Part shown: piece by piece, positions 1-7,885 of the stretch
Layout: every line of letters begins with the position of its first letter
How positions within the stretch are numbered: the first letter of the stretch is position 1
Origin: Spirochaetia bacterium
GTDB taxonomy: Bacteria; Spirochaetota; Spirochaetia; B11-G9
Assembly: GCA_027859095.1 (NCBI GenBank)
Contig: JAQIBN010000199.1
Coordinates: forward strand, 1-42,321
Direction: 5' to 3'
Length of the DNA: 42,321 bases
The notes under the pieces: generated by a model
Seen by the model: the letters and a program-made list of their open reading frames with translations, nothing else
Told to the model about the DNA's origin: nothing
The model's database searches: none
Position numbers and translations under genes: made by a program

Positions 1-716
1 AGACTGGATAGATGCTCAATATCTGTATCTAAACTTATTAAATGTTCAATTGTTTTACCTGCTTTCATAACAGTTATTTTATCTGAAATATCAATTGCTT
101 CTTTTAATTTGTGGGTAATGATAATAATAGATTTTCCCTTAAATTGTAACTTTCTTATTAATTTGTGTACTGTGTCAGTTTTTATTTCACTAAAAAATGT
201 TGTTGGTTCATCCAATATTAGTAATTTTATATTGTGATATAGAATAGATAATAGAGCTGTAATCTGTTTTTCGTCGGATGTCAAATTTCTAACTAATTTA
301 TTTGGATCTGCATATATATCAAATTCTTCGCAGAGTTTACTAATTTTATAATAAGCTTCTTTTTTATTCAGGGTTCCGGTTCTTGTTGAAGGTTCTACTC
401 CCAGAATAATATTCTCTAATACTGTGAGTTCCGGAATTAATTTTAAGTGCTGGTGGAGCATTGCTATACCATGTTTTAGAGCAGTTGAAGGAGTTAGGAT
501 TTCAATATTTTGATTTTCAAATATAATACTACCAGTGTCTGGAATTATCTCTCCTGCAAGTATATGCATTAATGTTGATTTCCCAGCTCCATTTTCTCCT
601 ATAATAGAGTGTATTTCACCTATACCTACTTTTAATTCTGCTGAATTAACTGCTTTTACGCCGTTTTCTGTAAATATTTTTGTAATATTTTGCATGTTCA
701 GCAGAAGTTTTTTCAT
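1..716 (-). CDS. rfuB: Riboflavin/BMP-family ABC transporter ATPase (RfuB-like), 3' end outside window
   Basis: Open on the minus strand from an ATG at 716 to the window edge, giving 238 residues with no stop. It is the ATPase of an importer that works with the lipoprotein encoded just upstream, 10 bp away, so the two are probably co-transcribed under the FMN riboswitch. Visible motifs are Walker A GENGAGKST (residues 40-48), the Q-loop region HQHLKL (89-94), Walker B LLILDEP (165-171) and the H-loop TH (201-202). The layout matches the sugar/nucleoside (YufO/RbsA-like) ATPases, which are two ABC domains in tandem, so about half of the protein is missing here. Oddity: the signature motif reads LTSDEKQ (145-151) rather than LSxGxxQ. 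No good Shine-Dalgarno is seen; translation may be coupled to rfuA. Riboflavin as substrate is inferred from the riboswitch and from the known spirochaetal Rfu system. Confidence 0.82.
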   Translation of the reverse strand, partial: MKKLLLNMQNITKIFTENGVKAVNSAELKVGIGEIHSIIGENGAGKSTLMHILAGEIIPDTGSIIFENQNIEILTPSTALKHGIAMLHQHLKLIPELTVLENIILGVEPSTRTGTLNKKEAYYKISKLCEEFDIYADPNKLVRNLTSDEKQITALLSILYHNIKLLILDEPTTFFSEIKTDTVHKLIRKLQFKGKSIIIITHKLKEAIDISDKITVMKAGKTIEHLISLDTDIEHLSS

Positions 717-726
717 TGCTATACAA

Positions 727-1773
727 CTAATAAACTGGCATTTTTAAAGAGGTGGTTTCAGATGATAGTTGAGTGATAATTTTTTCCATTTTTTTATTGA
801 TCTCGTCTGAGACATATTCCAAAAAAAGTGGGTGTTTATTATCGAAACTTATCCATCCATCTTTTACAGTAGCAATTTCGGCAGTACCAAAATCCATTTT
901 ACCTTCTATTGCCAGTTTCATTTTTTCGTATGCGGCTCGTTCCTGTTTTATTTCAGTCGATCCTATTATTATTCCAGGAGCATCAGTATAAGAACTTACA
1001 TCATACATTAGTACATATTTATCCATATCCCTGGCAGCCGTAATAACCCCCTGATTTGCTCCTCCTGCAATAGTCAAAATAATATCTACTCCGGAGTTAA
1101 ACATACTCATACTAAGAGCTCTTGCTTTTTCAGCATCATACCAGTTACCAACTATTCTAAAGTCTACAGATATTGAACTGTTTACATTTTCTGCGCCTGC
1201 TCTAAATCCAGGGAGTATGGCTTGAACCATATCAGGGTATTCCTGACCTGCAATCAGCCCAATTTTAAGATCTGAATTAGCTCCATTCATATTGCTTGAT
1301 GTCACAAGTCCTGCAAAGTAACCACTAAGAAAGCTCTGTTCTACCTGGTTGTATCTAAAAGTATAGATATTTTTATTGCCTTCGAGGAACCCATCCAGTA
1401 GAAAAAACTTTTGATTTGAAAATAATTTTGATACTTCATCACAAATAGCAGGCATTGCCGGATTTGTTGAGACAATAAGATTGTATTCATTGGAAGAAGC
1501 CAGGACAGTAATTTTTTCTAACCACTCTCCCTGATTATACCCACCTTCTATAATTTTTACTGACCCGTTAGCAGTTTCTTTGACAGCTTTCTGCACACCT
1601 TCAGCCATCATTTCATATGTTGGACTGCCAGCAATTACCCCTGGAATAAACACGGCAACAGAGTATGTCTCCTTTGTTTTAATTGTATCTTTTTCTGCTT
1701 TAGTACAGGAATTTAATCCAAGAGTTATAAGTAATAAAATTAGAATGGAATAAAGTAATGATTTGATTGCCAT
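727..1773 (-). CDS. rfuA: Riboflavin-binding lipoprotein of BMP/PnrA family (RfuA-like)
   Basis: A 348-residue BMP-family substrate-binding lipoprotein. The N-terminus is a hydrophobic signal ending in a lipobox LNSC with the acylated Cys at residue 23, permissive as in spirochaetes. The mature part carries family hallmarks: a VAVFIPG strand, GGYNQGEW, the EQSFLSGYFAGL helix, KIGLIAGQEYP and an IAGGANQGV ligand-loop segment. Homologues bind purine nucleosides (PnrA/TmpC) or riboflavin (RfuA of Treponema pallidum). The FMN riboswitch directly upstream argues strongly for riboflavin. The start is supported by AGGAG six bases before the ATG; that Shine-Dalgarno can be hidden in a hairpin at 1780-1800. 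The ATPase gene follows after 10 bp; the permease genes would lie beyond the left window edge. Confidence 0.88.
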   Translation of the reverse strand: MAIKSLLYSILILLLITLGLNSCTKAEKDTIKTKETYSVAVFIPGVIAGSPTYEMMAEGVQKAVKETANGSVKIIEGGYNQGEWLEKITVLASSNEYNLIVSTNPAMPAICDEVSKLFSNQKFFLLDGFLEGNKNIYTFRYNQVEQSFLSGYFAGLVTSSNMNGANSDLKIGLIAGQEYPDMVQAILPGFRAGAENVNSSISVDFRIVGNWYDAEKARALSMSMFNSGVDIILTIAGGANQGVITAARDMDKYVLMYDVSSYTDAPGIIIGSTEIKQERAAYEKMKLAIEGKMDFGTAEIATVKDGWISFDNKHPLFLEYVSDEINKKMEKIITQLSSETTSLKMPVY

Positions 1774-1779
1774 TTTGAA

Positions 1780-1800
1780 CTCCTAAGGTCTTACCAGGAG
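1780..1800 (-). promoter_or_regulatory. Shine-Dalgarno-sequestering hairpin of rfuA
   Basis: On the rfuA mRNA, CTCCT (1800-1796) can pair with AGGAG (1784-1780), which is the ribosome binding site of rfuA; an inner GG/CC pair extends the stem. It lies downstream of the FMN aptamer and could form a translational part of its expression platform. The fold was found by eye only. Confidence 0.45.
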
Positions 1801-1821
1801 AATGCAGGCATAGGGAGAATA

Positions 1822-1846
1822 TAAAAACAGTTCCTTTTTTGGAACA
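1822..1846 (-). terminator. Candidate riboswitch-controlled intrinsic terminator
   Basis: Immediately 3' of the FMN aptamer, the RNA has GTTCC, an A6 loop, GGAAC and then TGTTTTT. The five-pair stem is weak but is followed by a U-rich tail and sits where a transcriptional expression platform would be. TCTCCC (1818-1813) just downstream could pair with the conserved GGGAGA at the aptamer 3' edge, a possible competing fold. Confidence 0.45.
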
Positions 1847-1965
1847 TTTCCTCTCCCATCCAGACTTGCACTGTCGGTAACGGAATTACACCGTTTCACC
1901 CCGATTCAATCAGGATTGCGGACTTTAACCGCCGGTTGGGACATTTTGTCCCTCCCTCGAAGAAA
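1847..1965 (-). ncRNA. FMN riboswitch (RFN element)
   Basis: Read on the minus strand, this leader contains the RFN signature blocks in order: GAGGGAGGGACAAAATGTCC, then AACCGGCGGTTAAAGTCCGC, then GGTGAAACGGTGTAATTCCG, then TTACCGACAGTGCAAGTC, then TGGATGGGAGAGG. The closing stem P1 pairs TTTCTTC (1965-1959) with GAGGAAA (1853-1847), seven pairs. These conserved blocks are diagnostic of the FMN aptamer, which represses riboflavin synthesis or transport genes when FMN is abundant. The gene it controls is the BMP lipoprotein rfuA, so the element links intracellular FMN to riboflavin import. Confidence 0.95.
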
Positions 1966-1975
1966 TTGTATCTTG

Positions 1976-2004
1976 AATATAAGAGCTAAAATTATGGATG
2001 TCAA
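1976..2004 (-). promoter_or_regulatory. Sigma-70-type promoter of the rfu operon
   Basis: Consensus -35 TTGACA (2004-1999), a 17-base spacer and -10 TATATT (1981-1976). Transcription would start near 1969, a few bases before P1 of the FMN aptamer, exactly where a riboswitch leader should begin. Confidence 0.8.
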
Positions 2005-2090
2005 GGTACATGAAGGATTGTAGATGAAAATAATTCTAATATTAGATGAAATAGCTTTGAAGATTTTAATATCTTTTTTATTGCAATAGA

Positions 2091-2120
2091 TTGACCTGTA
2101 AAAAGTCATTATGGTATGTT
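2091..2120 (+). promoter_or_regulatory. Promoter of the PRPP synthetase operon
   Basis: TTGACC at 2091-2096, an 18-base spacer and TATGTT at 2115-2120, about 40 bases before the ATG at 2161. It is divergent from the rfu promoter. Apart from the rfu leader and these two promoters, the 387-base gap 1774-2160 shows nothing else recognisable. Confidence 0.5.
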
Positions 2121-2160
2121 CTGATTATATTTATACGATTTGTTTAAAAGAGAAGGTTCT

Positions 2161-3393
2161 ATGAGTCCAACCAGACCAATTAAACTTGGTGTTATCTCCT
2201 GTCCTGGTACTGAGAAAGTTACAACAGAAGTTGTCAGGCATTTAAAGAAACAATACTCAAAAAAGTATAGTAGATTAGCCAGCCATATTTCAAGAAAATA
2301 TAACATGCAGGTTGAGGAAGTCTGGAGAATGATGTATCTCAATGAAGATCTTCATTCTGTTAGATTAAATCAGAATAGTATTTATACAAAGTACCAACCT
2401 CCGGAATTCAGACTCCCTGTAAAATTTACCAGATTTGCAAATGGGGAATTTAAGGCAGAAATCAATTCTTCTGTTAAAGGAATGAATATTTTTATTATAC
2501 AGGATGTAGAAAATCATTATCCTATTAATTTTAATGAGAATTCTGAGGGTCATATTCTTTCGGTAAATGATCATATTTTCCTCCTTTTTGTAACTATGGA
2601 TGCAGTTAGACAGGCAGGAGCTGCAAGTGTAACTTTGGTTCTCCCTACATATCCATATTCAAGGCAGCATAAAAAAAAGGGAAGAGAAGCGCTAACTGCA
2701 AGCCGTTTTGGTCAGATATGTGAGTTTATGGGTGCAAATAGAATTATAACAATCGATATTCATTCAAAAGAAATTGAAAATAGTTTTAAAAATCTTATAT
2801 TGGAAAATCTTCATGGTTCCTATCAAGTTCTTCTTAAACTAAAAAAACTGGTAAATTTTGATGATCCTGATCTTGTTGTTGTTTCTCCGGATACAGGTGC
2901 TGTAGACAGAAATAAATTTTTTGCAGGAAATCTTAATAAACCTTTGGCTATGTTGTACAAAGAAAGAGATTATTCAAAAGTCTCCCATGATGCCGGAAAA
3001 ACTAACATTACTAATATACGCCTTTTAGGAGATGTTAAAGGTAAGACTGTTTTTATGGCTGACGATATGCTTGGCACTGGTGGTACTCTTATAATAGCTA
3101 TGAAAGCTTTAAAAGATTTTGGTGCAAAAAAAATTATTTGTTCAATAAGTTTACCTATTTTTTCGGGGGATTCTATCAGTTTTTTTGATAAGGCCTATGA
3201 AGAGGGGTTATTTGAATATATAATAGGTACAACTGCAGTTTATCATGGAAAGGATCTTTTGGATAAGGAATGGTTTGTGAGTGCTCCTGTCTCAGATTTA
3301 ATTGCAAGAAGCATTTCCCGGCTCTATCATGAAAAGTCTTTAAGCCCTCTTTTGGATAATAGTAGAATGATCCAAAAACTCATAAAGAATTAG
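2161..3393 (+). CDS. prs: Ribose-phosphate pyrophosphokinase, elongated form
   Basis: Makes PRPP from ribose 5-phosphate and ATP for nucleotide, His and Trp synthesis. About 410 residues, clearly longer than the usual 310-320. The core is recognisable: FANGEF, a PTYPYSRQHKK loop, the catalytic DIHS, VVVSPDTGAVDR, LYKERDYS as the flexible loop, and the PRPP-binding loop ADDMLGTGGT. The extra length is near the N-terminus, where about 60 residues appear inserted between the first strand (LGVISCPGT) and the FANGEF strand. I prefer the ATG at 2161, which has AGAAGG four bases upstream, over an in-frame TTG at 2140. It heads a plus-strand operon; the next gene starts 9 bases after its stop. Confidence 0.9.
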   Translation: MSPTRPIKLGVISCPGTEKVTTEVVRHLKKQYSKKYSRLASHISRKYNMQVEEVWRMMYLNEDLHSVRLNQNSIYTKYQPPEFRLPVKFTRFANGEFKAEINSSVKGMNIFIIQDVENHYPINFNENSEGHILSVNDHIFLLFVTMDAVRQAGAASVTLVLPTYPYSRQHKKKGREALTASRFGQICEFMGANRIITIDIHSKEIENSFKNLILENLHGSYQVLLKLKKLVNFDDPDLVVVSPDTGAVDRNKFFAGNLNKPLAMLYKERDYSKVSHDAGKTNITNIRLLGDVKGKTVFMADDMLGTGGTLIIAMKALKDFGAKKIICSISLPIFSGDSISFFDKAYEEGLFEYIIGTTAVYHGKDLLDKEWFVSAPVSDLIARSISRLYHEKSLSPLLDNSRMIQKLIKN

Positions 3394-3401
3394 AGTGATT
3401 T

Positions 3402-4817
3402 ATGGAGAGCTTAAAACCTTGTGTTTTATCTATTGATATAGGTACTTCTTCAATGAAGGGAGGTGTAATTTCCCTTGATGGAGAGCTTTATACTTTTGGA
3501 AGAGTTGCTCTTGCAGATACCAGTCGAAACGATTTTCTCGATTGGGATGGGCTAATCTGGAACAGAGCATTGAAGAGTTTAATTCAAATCCTGGCAAATA
3601 AAATTCCACTAAAACAATTGGATATAAAAGCTGTTGTTGTTAGTGGGAATGGGCCAACTATCGTTCCTGTCGGGTTTGATGGACAACTTATTGGACCGGG
3701 TCATTTATGGTTGGATAAAAGGGAAAAAAGAATACCTGGTCAAAAATCTTTTTTTCTTCCAGCAGTTGCCTGGATTAAAGACAACCAGCCAGGTCTTTAC
3801 GAGGCTACCAGATCTTTTTTAGGTTGTCCTGAATATATATCATATGTACTTACCGGTAATTCAGCAGGATTTACTACAAATATAGAATTTGATCCTTATA
3901 TCTGGACAAAAGATGGTATTGATATTTATCAATTGGATTCAGAAAAATTTCCTGATCTTATAAATATTGGAGATTTTCTTGGGAAAGTAACTAAAGAGGC
4001 TGAAGTTTCCACAGGGATCCCTTTGGGGTTACCTGTTTATGCTGGTGGGTCAGATTTTATTATGGCAATTTTGGGAACAGGAGCTGTCTATCCCGGACGG
4101 ACTTGTGATAGAGCAGGAACATCAGAGGGGATTAATTACTGTTCTGATATTCCTGTGGAAAATGATCGAATTCGTACTCTTCCTCATGTTATTGATGGTT
4201 TTTACAATGCTGCAGGTATTCTTTCTTCAACCGGGGCTATTTTTGAATGGTTCAGGAGGATTTCCGGACAGAAAAATAAACCATATACAGAAATGATGGA
4301 TGAAATTAAACAAATAAGCCATGAACATAATATCCCTGGTTTTTATCCATCTTTGCATAAGGGTGAGGTCTGGGAGTTTTCAGGTGGATTATTTGTAGGA
4401 TTAGAAGTTGAGCATGGGTCTGCGGAAATGGGACGTGCAGTAACAACGGCAATTGCTTATGGTGTTAAAGATCTTATAGAAACTCTGGAAAAAAATAATT
4501 GTCCCATAGATAGTTTGAGAGTTTCCGGTGGGCAAGGTCGAAGTTCTGTCTGGAATCAAATGAAAGCTGATGTAACCGGTAAAATAATTGAAATACCATC
4601 TGTTATTGATACTGAATTAATGGGAAATGCCTGTGCCGGATTAAAATCAACAGGTTATTTTAATACCTTACAGCAAGCATCTGAATCAATGGTAAAGATA
4701 GTTAGAAAACACACTCCGGATAAAGTAGAAAATGAAAATTATAATGATGGATACAATTTTTATCATCAACGTTGTGAAGATCTGGTGAAAATAATTCAAA
4801 AGGGAGAATTAAAATGA
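3402..4817 (+). CDS. FGGY-family carbohydrate kinase
   Basis: A 471-residue FGGY sugar kinase of the hexokinase/actin fold. The phosphate-1 loop is at the N-terminus (SIDIGTSSMKGG), the hydrophilic sugar-site region includes GPGHLWLDKR, and the C-terminal half has AGGSDF, the adenosine-site RVSGGQGRSSVWNQ and ELMGNACAG. These are typical of xylulokinase/gluconokinase-like enzymes, but the substrate cannot be told from the sequence. It lies 8 bases after prs, and its TGA overlaps the ATG of the aspartate kinase gene (ATGA), so the three are translationally linked. A pentose kinase next to PRPP synthetase would make metabolic sense, which is an inference only. Confidence 0.85.
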   Translation: MESLKPCVLSIDIGTSSMKGGVISLDGELYTFGRVALADTSRNDFLDWDGLIWNRALKSLIQILANKIPLKQLDIKAVVVSGNGPTIVPVGFDGQLIGPGHLWLDKREKRIPGQKSFFLPAVAWIKDNQPGLYEATRSFLGCPEYISYVLTGNSAGFTTNIEFDPYIWTKDGIDIYQLDSEKFPDLINIGDFLGKVTKEAEVSTGIPLGLPVYAGGSDFIMAILGTGAVYPGRTCDRAGTSEGINYCSDIPVENDRIRTLPHVIDGFYNAAGILSSTGAIFEWFRRISGQKNKPYTEMMDEIKQISHEHNIPGFYPSLHKGEVWEFSGGLFVGLEVEHGSAEMGRAVTTAIAYGVKDLIETLEKNNCPIDSLRVSGGQGRSSVWNQMKADVTGKIIEIPSVIDTELMGNACAGLKSTGYFNTLQQASESMVKIVRKHTPDKVENENYNDGYNFYHQRCEDLVKIIQKGELK

Positions 4818-6109
4818 TAGTCAGTAAATTTGGAGGGAGTTCTGTTGCAGATGCTTCACAAATACAAAAAGTAAAAAAAATAATTGAAAGTAATTCCCAG
4901 CGGAGAATTATAGTTGTATCGGCTCCCGGTAAGCGCAATAACAATGATGAAAAAATAACAGATCTTTTATATAGATGTAATGATGAAGTTAAAAATGGAT
5001 TTGGGGCAAAAAGTTTTAAAATAATACGGGAAAGATATACTGAAATTTGTAAGAATCTTGGTTTGGATGAGATGTCTGAAATACTTGATGAAGTTGAGTC
5101 CGGAATAGAAAGCCGAAAAGGACCTGATTATGCAGCTTCAAGGGGAGAGTATCTTTCTGCAAGGATGTTATCCTCTTTTTTTAAAGCCGAATTTATTGAT
5201 ACAGCTGAAGTGATAAGATTAACTGATGATGGTAGAGTAGAGGAATCCAGTTATAAAGCTTTAAATGACAGGATAAAAGGTACTGGCAAATATATTCTAC
5301 CAGGATTTTATGGATCTAATTCTAAGGGTGAAATTAAAACCTTTTCCCGGGGGGGCTCTGATATTACTGGCGCCATTGCGGCAAGGGCTATTGAAGCTGA
5401 TGTCTATGAAAATTGGACTGATGTATCCGGGCTTTTAATGTCAGATCCACGTTTGATTGATAATCCAGGAGTCGTCACAGAGTTAACATATAAAGAAATT
5501 AGGGAACTTGCATCGATAGGGGCAAATGTATTTCATGAAGAAGCTATAACTCCCGTAAAGGATTATAATATTCCTATAAATATTAGAAATACTAATAGAC
5601 CGGAAGATGATGGAACTATGATAGTAACTAACAGAGATACTTCCCAATTCCCCATTGTAGGAATATCAGGGAAAACCGGATACAGGAATATTTTTATAGA
5701 AAAATTGATGATGAATCGTTACCCTGGGTTTAGGGAGAAATTATTAGTATTACTTAATCAGAATAATATTTTTCCTGAATTTGAATCTACAGGTTTTGAC
5801 AGCATTTCTTTTCTTGCTCCTCTTAATCAGTTTGAGAGAGGAAGGGTTGTTATAGAGACTATTAAGGAAAAACTTCAACCTGAACTAATAGAACTTCGTC
5901 CTTCTCTTTCACTCATAGGTGTTGTAGGTTCTGGTTTGCCTGAGCAGATAGGGGTTGCAGCCGATGTTTTTACTGCCTTAAAGAATGAAAATATAAATGT
6001 TCGTTTTATTAATTACGGTGGTTCTGATATAACTTTAATTATTGGTGTGGATACAGATTTCTATCTGGATGCACTCAAAGCTATTCATAATATATTTGGA
6101 GAAAACTGA
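4814..6109 (+). CDS. lysC: Aspartate kinase
   Basis: Catalyses the first step of the aspartate family pathway (Lys, Thr, Met, diaminopimelate). 431 residues, monofunctional. The kinase domain begins with VSKFGGSSVAD, has SAPGKR, the glycine-rich FSRGGSDITGA and ENWTDVSGLLMSDPR, and ends with the helix EEAITP. The C-terminal 130 residues (from about IVGISGKTG) form two ACT regulatory domains, the second with INYGGSDIT, suggesting feedback control by an amino acid. The start overlaps the sugar kinase stop as ATGA. Spirochaetes often use ornithine in the wall, so the main sink here could be amino acids rather than diaminopimelate. Confidence 0.92.
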   Translation: MIVSKFGGSSVADASQIQKVKKIIESNSQRRIIVVSAPGKRNNNDEKITDLLYRCNDEVKNGFGAKSFKIIRERYTEICKNLGLDEMSEILDEVESGIESRKGPDYAASRGEYLSARMLSSFFKAEFIDTAEVIRLTDDGRVEESSYKALNDRIKGTGKYILPGFYGSNSKGEIKTFSRGGSDITGAIAARAIEADVYENWTDVSGLLMSDPRLIDNPGVVTELTYKEIRELASIGANVFHEEAITPVKDYNIPINIRNTNRPEDDGTMIVTNRDTSQFPIVGISGKTGYRNIFIEKLMMNRYPGFREKLLVLLNQNNIFPEFESTGFDSISFLAPLNQFERGRVVIETIKEKLQPELIELRPSLSLIGVVGSGLPEQIGVAADVFTALKNENINVRFINYGGSDITLIIGVDTDFYLDALKAIHNIFGEN

Positions 6110-6110
6110 G

Positions 6111-6440
6111 GTGTTATTTTATTCTTTGAAAAAGCTGGCTGAAGCAATTGAGTTTGATGTTGAAGATTATATACCCTTAATTCAACTATTTTTAGAAACT
6201 ACAGATGAAAGCCTTGTTGAAATAAGTGCTGCTGTAAAAAGCGCTGATAAAGATATTATTTCATCCAATATTCATAATATTAAAGGTGCTTCAATGAATC
6301 TCGGCCTGGTACCATTTACAAACATAATGGAGGAGATGAGCAAATTTAATAAAATGGGTTTATTTTCCGATATAGATAAAAGAGTGCTGGAATGTAAAAC
6401 TGAATTAAATAAGGTAAAACAGGTCTTGGAGAAAAGTTAA
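6111..6440 (+). CDS. HPt (histidine phosphotransfer) protein
   Basis: A single-domain HPt of 109 residues, an all-alpha relay module that passes phosphoryl groups between receivers. The phosphorylation motif is IHNIKGASMNLG with His55 and Lys58, which fits the HxxKGxSxxLG consensus. I choose the GTG at 6111: GGAG (6098-6101) lies nine bases upstream and the gene then follows the aspartate kinase stop directly; an in-frame ATG at 6042 would force a long overlap. Its stop overlaps the ATG of the receiver/kinase gene (TAATG), so the pair is translationally coupled and probably exchanges phosphate. Its presence in a metabolic operon is unusual. Confidence 0.85.
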   Translation: MLFYSLKKLAEAIEFDVEDYIPLIQLFLETTDESLVEISAAVKSADKDIISSNIHNIKGASMNLGLVPFTNIMEEMSKFNKMGLFSDIDKRVLECKTELNKVKQVLEKS

Positions 6441-7855
6441 TGCAAAAAGTTCTTGTTGTTGATAATAATCCTGTAGTTCTTCAGTATATGGAAACATTTT
6501 TAAGTAAAAATGGATATACTGTTAAAACAGCAGAAAATGGATTGATAGCACTGGATATAGTTAAGGATTATATTCCGGATTATGTATTTGTAGATCTTAT
6601 TATGCCCTATATTAAAGGCGAGCTTCTTGTCTCTATACTTAAAGAAAGAAAAGACCTCTCTGAAACTTCAATAATTATACTATCAGGCGTTGCTGCTGAA
6701 ATTGAGCTTGACTATATTGCCATGGGAGCAGATGCATGTATTGCAAAAGGTCCTTTTAATTCTATGGGGAAACATATATCCCATGTCTTAAATGAACTGG
6801 CAAAAAATGGTAGTAATCAAAAATTTAAACAAGTAATTGGGCTTGAAGATGTTTTTAAAAGATCTATTACAGAAGAGTTGATGGTTGCAAAGCTCCATGG
6901 TGAAGTAATTCTTGAGGGTATATCTGACTGTATAATTGAATTAAGTATAGATTATAGGATTGTATATATAAATAACGCCGCTCTTAATTTTTTGAATAAA
7001 AGTGAAAAGAATGTAATTGCATCCAATCTTCTAAATAATATAGATTCAGAATGGCATGGGGAAATTATAGACTTTTTAGAAAAAATAAAAAATGGTGATA
7101 CCTCAAAATCCATTGAATTAAACAGAGGGAATGAATATTTTTTAATTACTGCTAAATATCTTAATTCTACAAAAGATAATACAATTGTTCTGATTATTAA
7201 AGATATCTCTTTACATAAGCAGCGTGAAGAAGAATTAAAAAAGAAAATTAGTGAAAGGGAAATGATGATAAAAGAGGTGTATCATAGAGTTAAGAATAAT
7301 CTTGCTATGGTATCCAGTATCATCAATCTTCAATTGGGTGAATCTGATAATGTAGAAGCAGTAAGAGCTCTTAATGACCTTAGAAGTAGAATTGATTCAA
7401 TTTCAATGGTGCATGCCAAATTATTTCGTGGAAAAGACTTAAATAATATAAATTTGGATGATTATATTATGGATCTTGTTGCCAATTTAATTGATTCATT
7501 TGTTCATTCAGAATTAACAATTGCAGCGGATATTACATTTCCAGAGGTGGCTGTAGATTTTGATAAAGCAGTACCTCTGGGTATAATAATTACAGAATTA
7601 ACAACTAATGCTTTAAAGTATGCATATGAAGGACAGGTATCAGGCTTAATATCAATTTCATACCTTGATAAAGGGGAGAATATTGAAATTATTTTTGCTG
7701 ATAATGGAAAAGGACTTTCATCAGATTTATCAGTTGAAGGAGCGGAGACTCTTGGGTTTAATCTAATAACCACTCTTGTTATGCAATTGCAGGGAAGTGT
7801 AAATGTTGAAAATAAAAACGGGGCAGTATTTACTATAACACTACCCCGGCTGTAA
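6440..7855 (+). CDS. Receiver-PAS-HisKA_2 histidine kinase (cytoplasmic)
   Basis: A 471-residue signalling protein without membrane segments. Residues 1-125 are a receiver domain: VVDNN acidic pocket (one Asp replaced by Asn), phosphoacceptor Asp in FVDLIMP, Thr/Ser in ILSG and Lys in IAKGPF. A PAS-like domain follows (about 155-260, GISDCIIELS). Then HisKA_2 with EVYHRVKNNLAM as the phosphorylated-His box, and a HATPase_c with ITELTTNALKYAYEG (N box), ADNGKGLS (G1) and a C-terminal GFNLITTLV. HisKA_2 kinases usually signal to stand-alone receivers or output proteins. It is coupled to the HPt gene, suggesting a receiver to HPt relay. Confidence 0.88.
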   Translation: MQKVLVVDNNPVVLQYMETFLSKNGYTVKTAENGLIALDIVKDYIPDYVFVDLIMPYIKGELLVSILKERKDLSETSIIILSGVAAEIELDYIAMGADACIAKGPFNSMGKHISHVLNELAKNGSNQKFKQVIGLEDVFKRSITEELMVAKLHGEVILEGISDCIIELSIDYRIVYINNAALNFLNKSEKNVIASNLLNNIDSEWHGEIIDFLEKIKNGDTSKSIELNRGNEYFLITAKYLNSTKDNTIVLIIKDISLHKQREEELKKKISEREMMIKEVYHRVKNNLAMVSSIINLQLGESDNVEAVRALNDLRSRIDSISMVHAKLFRGKDLNNINLDDYIMDLVANLIDSFVHSELTIAADITFPEVAVDFDKAVPLGIIITELTTNALKYAYEGQVSGLISISYLDKGENIEIIFADNGKGLSSDLSVEGAETLGFNLITTLVMQLQGSVNVENKNGAVFTITLPRL

Positions 7856-7885
7856 TTATGGCTTTAAATGAAATGCTTTCTGTTT

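Noticed and set aside
535-991. Plus-strand open frames opposite rfuA and rfuB
   Set aside because: Antisense shadows of well-supported minus-strand genes, without ribosome sites or recognisable domains.
2109-2342. Minus-strand open frame near the prs start
   Set aside because: Overlaps the conserved PRPP synthetase gene and has no homology pattern that I can see.
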